Positions 61,165 through 64,000 of a stretch of DNA of 64,000 nt are shown here, in pieces. The position numbers and the translations under genes are program-made. Positions within the stretch are counted from its first letter, which is position 1; the number at the start of each line of letters is the position of its first letter. Source of the stretch: Plantibacter auratus (GTDB lineage Bacteria > Actinomycetota > Actinomycetes > Actinomycetales > Microbacteriaceae); contig NZ_JBOBFV010000005.1 of NCBI RefSeq assembly GCF_050587365.1, positions 248,001-312,000 of the forward strand, given 5' to 3'. The notes beneath the pieces were generated by a model, which was not told the origin of the DNA, searched no databases, and saw only the letters and a list, made by a program, of their open reading frames with translations.

Positions 61165-62901
61165 TCAGGCTCGCGGCAGCGGGACCTCGATGAGGACGGG
61201 ACCGGTCACCGGCGCGGTGAACGCCTGGTCGAGTTCCGTGCGCGTGCGGGCCGAGCGGTACTCCCACCCGTAGGCGGTCGCGAGCGACTCCAGCCGGACG
61301 TGCTGTGGCGTGTACTGGACGCGGTCGAAGAGCGCTCCAGGGCCACTCTGGGCGACCTCGAGCGCGTCGAAGATGGTGCCGCCCCCGTCGTTGCCGACGA
61401 TCACCTGGAGACGCGGCGCGACACCGTCGTCCAGGAGCATCGCGCCGACGTCGTGGAGGAAGGCGAGGTCGCCGAGGAGCACCCGCGTCACACCTGGGCC
61501 TCCGTCGGCCTGGCTCGCCAGCGCGATCCCCGTGGCGGTGGCGATGGTGCCGTCGATACCCGCGAGTCCGCGGTTGGCGTGCACGCTGATCTTGCGGCCG
61601 GGGACGAGACCGTCGGCCACGCGGATGAGCCTCGACGCGCCGACGACGAGGCGGTCGTGCGGCCAGGTGGCACGCCAGACCGCGTCGACGAGGACCTCGC
61701 GGGTGACCGGGAGGCGGACGGCGTCGAGCTCTGCCCGGACGGAGGCCAGTCGCTCGGCGGGAGTCGTCGAGTGCAGCCCCTCGAGATCGGGGGCTGCAGG
61801 CGAGGGGTCCACCACCCGTTCGCGGGATCCGACGACCCAGGCTCCGAGCCAAGCGCGATCCGCGGGCCCCACCTCGACGGAGACGGAGGACACGATCCGG
61901 TCGGCCCGTCGTCCGGGGTTGTAGACCTCGGCTCCGGCCGGGGCGACGACGATCGTCTCGACCTGCGGCTGCTGGAGCAGGAGCGGGACCTCGCGACTGA
62001 GGGTCGGGTGGCCGAAGACGACGACGCGCTCGACGGCCTCGCGGTAGTCGTCCTCGCGGAGCAGCTCCCGGTAGGCGGCGATGACGTTCCGCCCGAACCG
62101 GGATCCGCTCGACACCTCCGCGATCAGCGGCCATCCGCCGTCCGCCGCGAGCTGCTCGGCGGCCGGGCCGGCATGGTGCCCGGCGACGACGAGGGTCCTG
62201 GGTCCGCGCTCGAGGACGAGATGCGGTCGCCCCGGGTAGAGCGGTGCTTCCGCGGTGGCGTCCGTCTCGACCGGGACGTCGGGGTTCGCCCCGGCGACGA
62301 CCGGGTCGAAGCTGCCCGAGAGCGGCTCCCGGAAGGCGAGGTTCAGGTGCACCGGGCCCGGATCGAGGACGTCCGTCGCGGCGCGGTACGCCCGCTGGGC
62401 GAGATCGCGGGCGGCGTCCTGCTCACCGTCGGCACCGGTCGGGGCCTCGACGACCACGGCGAGGCGCGCGGCGAACCCGTAGAGGTCGTCCTGCTTCGTC
62501 GTCTGGTTCGCGCGGATGCCGTGCGCCTCGGCCGGCCGGTCGGCGGTGAGGACGATGAGCGGGACGCGCGAGTGATGCGCCTCGAGGACCGCTGGATGCA
62601 GGTTCGCGGTCGCCGTCCCCGAGGTTGTGATCACGACGGCCGGGCGGTCGGTCTCGACGCCGAGGCCCAAGGCGAGGAAGCCGGCGACCCGCTCGTCGAT
62701 GCGCACATGCAGGGTGATCTGTCCGGAGGCCGCCAGCTCGGCAGCGGCGAGCGCGAGCGCCTGCGACCGGGAACCTGGGCAGACGACGACGTCGGAGACA
62801 CCCACGGCGACGAGCGCGTCGAGGAGTGCCCACGCGGACGCGCTGGCCGGGCTCGACGAGGGAGCCGAGCCGACGGGCTCGGGAGCGGCGGACGGGTTCA
62901 C
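61165..62901 (-). CDS. menD: 2-Succinyl-5-enolpyruvyl-6-hydroxy-3-cyclohexene-1-carboxylate synthase
   Basis: TPP-dependent enzyme joining isochorismate and 2-oxoglutarate in menaquinone synthesis. The 578-residue product has the MenD opening DVVVCPGSRSQALALAAAEL, RIDERVAGFLALGLG with the TPP Glu, VVITTSGTATANLHPAVLEA, TADRPAE, and the Mg motif LLGDLAFLHDVGAMLL. GTG 62901 overlaps the upstream PLDc_N gene stop as GTGA, so translation is probably coupled. Confidence 0.95.
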   Translation of the reverse strand: MNPSAAPEPVGSAPSSSPASASAWALLDALVAVGVSDVVVCPGSRSQALALAAAELAASGQITLHVRIDERVAGFLALGLGVETDRPAVVITTSGTATANLHPAVLEAHHSRVPLIVLTADRPAEAHGIRANQTTKQDDLYGFAARLAVVVEAPTGADGEQDAARDLAQRAYRAATDVLDPGPVHLNLAFREPLSGSFDPVVAGANPDVPVETDATAEAPLYPGRPHLVLERGPRTLVVAGHHAGPAAEQLAADGGWPLIAEVSSGSRFGRNVIAAYRELLREDDYREAVERVVVFGHPTLSREVPLLLQQPQVETIVVAPAGAEVYNPGRRADRIVSSVSVEVGPADRAWLGAWVVGSRERVVDPSPAAPDLEGLHSTTPAERLASVRAELDAVRLPVTREVLVDAVWRATWPHDRLVVGASRLIRVADGLVPGRKISVHANRGLAGIDGTIATATGIALASQADGGPGVTRVLLGDLAFLHDVGAMLLDDGVAPRLQVIVGNDGGGTIFDALEVAQSGPGALFDRVQYTPQHVRLESLATAYGWEYRSARTRTELDQAFTAPVTGPVLIEVPLPRA

Positions 62902-63320
62902 GAGGCGCTCGGGGCGCCAGGCGGTCTGCGGCCGGAACCGTCGTCGGGCGTGTCGGATCCCGGGGCGGGGTCGTCGTGCGTCGTCGCATCCGGGCTGTCG
63001 CCCGACTCGTCGTCGAAGCGGTTGAGCTCGTCCTCGAGGTCGCGGATGCGCTTCGTCTGCGCACGGTCGGCGTCGAGCTTCTTGAGGAAGTCGGGGTCGT
63101 CGTCCGGCGCTGAGCCGCGGGGCACGGCCTTCGGAGCGCGGACCCGACCGATGATCCACCAGAGGACTCCGCCGATGACCGGCAGGAGGAGGATGGCGAT
63201 GATCCACGAGGTCTTGCTGATCCCTCGGACGCGGTCGCGCGGCATCGTGGCGCAGTCAACCACCGAATACACGATGAAGACGACTGCCGCGACGGCGAGG
63301 CCGATCCAGAGACGAACCAT
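62898..63320 (-). CDS. PLDc_N domain membrane protein
   Basis: A 140-residue protein with two transmembrane helices (about 5-22 and 39-60) forming the phospholipase D nuclease N-terminal (PLDc_N) module, with ISKTSWIIAILLLPVIGGVL. A charged, disordered C-terminal tail follows (RIRDLEDELNRFDDESGD...). It lacks a catalytic PLD domain, so it is not itself a phospholipase. It is a usual neighbour of menD in Microbacteriaceae. ATG 63320 is 6 nt after TACGAT (63327-63332). Confidence 0.85.
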   Translation of the reverse strand: MVRLWIGLAVAAVVFIVYSVVDCATMPRDRVRGISKTSWIIAILLLPVIGGVLWWIIGRVRAPKAVPRGSAPDDDPDFLKKLDADRAQTKRIRDLEDELNRFDDESGDSPDATTHDDPAPGSDTPDDGSGRRPPGAPSAS

Positions 63321-63391
63321 GTCTCCATCGTAAACGCCAGGTGACGTGATTACCTGGGGTTGCCTTCAGGCGGGACGCCTAGACTTATCTG

Positions 63392-63736
63392 GTGAAACGC
63401 GTTCCCGCCGCCGTCCGGTACACCATCCTCCGCCTGTTGGCTTTCGTGGTGCCGCTCCTGCTCCTCGTCTTCCTCACGGGTCTGCAGCCCTGGGTCGCCG
63501 CGATCATCGCCGCGATCATCGGACTCTGCGTGTCCTACATCTTCCTGCGCACCCCGCGGGAGACCGTCGCGCAGGAGCTCTACGCCCGTCGGCACGGCGA
63601 CAAGCCGACGCCGCACGACGACGAGGACTCCGAGGACGCGGCGCTCGATGCGAGCGCGGCGGCATCGGAAGCGTCGTCAGCCGGCGATGCCGGGCGTGTA
63701 GAAGAACGCCAGACCGAGGATCACCCCGAACGCTAG
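63392..63736 (+). CDS. DUF4229 membrane protein
   Basis: A 114-residue protein with two hydrophobic helices (about 9-30 and 33-50), the DUF4229 region YTILRLLAFVVPLLLLVFL followed by FLRTPRETVAQELYARR, and an acidic, disordered tail. Function is unknown; it often sits beside menA. GTG 63392 is 6 nt after TAGACT (63380-63385). Its last 60 nt overlap the convergent menA gene. Confidence 0.85.
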   Translation: MKRVPAAVRYTILRLLAFVVPLLLLVFLTGLQPWVAAIIAAIIGLCVSYIFLRTPRETVAQELYARRHGDKPTPHDDEDSEDAALDASAAASEASSAGDAGRVEERQTEDHPER

Positions 63737-64000
63737 CTGCACGAGCCCCGTCAGCTTGAGCACCAGGATCTGCTCCCTGGCCGTCGTGGAGAACAGCACG
63801 ATCACGCACGCCGGGATGGCGGCGAGCAGCGCAAACATGGTGAACCAGGCGATCGGGTAGAAGAGCGCGAGGAACGCGGCGATGCCGAACGGCACGAGCA
63901 GCAGGACGCAGTAGAGCACCTTCGACGCGATCCGGCCGATGAACGTCGACAGGGTGCGCTTGCCGACCGCCTTGTCCTGTTCGAGGTCGCGGAGGTTGTT
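63677..64000 (-). CDS. menA: 1,4-Dihydroxy-2-naphthoate prenyltransferase (5' end cut by window edge)
   Basis: C-terminal 107 residues of a UbiA-family membrane prenyltransferase that attaches the polyprenyl chain to DHNA in menaquinone synthesis. The visible part starts in NNLRDLEQDKAVGKRTL, matching the conserved second Asp-rich motif of MenA, then three hydrophobic segments up to GLAFFYTPGIAG. The start lies beyond position 64000. It overlaps DUF4229 tail-to-tail by 60 nt. Confidence 0.92.
   Translation of the reverse strand, partial: NNLRDLEQDKAVGKRTLSTFIGRIASKVLYCVLLLVPFGIAAFLALFYPIAWFTMFALLAAIPACVIVLFSTTAREQILVLKLTGLVQLAFGVILGLAFFYTPGIAG

Noticed and set aside
61109..62134. Upstream extension of the PPK2 frame
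   Set aside because: Extension lies antiparallel-in-frame over menD and is Arg/Pro-rich noise; the family N-terminus starts near MTASKHASTW.

Overview
The window reads as chromosomal DNA of a high-GC Gram-positive actinobacterium, most likely in the family Microbacteriaceae. The signs are strong GC bias at third codon positions, the tRNA-Trp/secE/nusG/rplK/rplA block, a RamB-type regulator next to aceA, menaquinone genes (menA, menD, menF, menG), GlgX/TreY/TreZ, DUF222-HNH endonuclease genes, the intergenic repeat CCTTCGACAAGCTCAGGGAC, and more than 20 genes whose start codon lies 6-8 nt behind a TANNNT-like -10 box (leaderless transcripts). The genus cannot be resolved from the sequence alone.

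Layout. 1-2638: minus-strand translation and secretion block (rplA partial, rplK, nusG, secE, tRNA-Trp). 2812-8113: a SipW-type signal peptidase fused to a LamG domain with a TasA-like substrate gene, then DUF805, LtrA-like and Old Yellow Enzyme genes; the last has a C16 tract beside its ribosome binding site. 8119-12975: glyoxylate shunt (ramB, aceA, aceB) bracketed by two related long palindromes. 13037-18134: aminotransferase, murB, two MaoC/HadAB-like genes, TSUP transporter, histidine phosphatase, DUF3253. 18156-21222: an accessory island with an ImmA-like protein and XRE repressor divergent from a holin-like gene and two duplicated M23 endolysins, the first behind a perfect actinobacterial LexA box. 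21269-27423: SDR/MerR pair, small membrane proteins, and a wall-anchored GH43 protein behind a LacI-type operator. 27536-28890: otsB and tRNA-Met, tRNA-Thr. 28971-39685: lytic transglycosylase, PGPGW protein, alpha-glucosidase, the glgX-treY-treZ operon, Ser/Thr kinase. 39930-50266: poxB, rmlB, M23 peptidase, inositol monophosphatase, DUF222-HNH nested in repeat clusters, tRNA-Tyr, a second transglycosylase, YajQ, alpha/beta hydrolase. 50340-64000: a Q-rich membrane protein, FprA, polyprenyl diphosphate synthase, APC permease, and the menaquinone genes menG, menF, menD, menA with PPK2, PLDc_N and DUF4229 genes, plus an SDR gene broken by one nonsense codon.

How genes work together: aceA/aceB with divergent ramB support growth on C2 units; glgX/treY/treZ make trehalose from glycogen and otsB can finish the OtsAB route; menF/menD/menA/menG and the polyprenyl synthase make menaquinone, a possible electron acceptor for PoxB. 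The most unusual part is 18156-21222: a lysis cassette with prophage-style regulation but no capsid, tail, integrase or replication genes, apparently under both an XRE switch and LexA.
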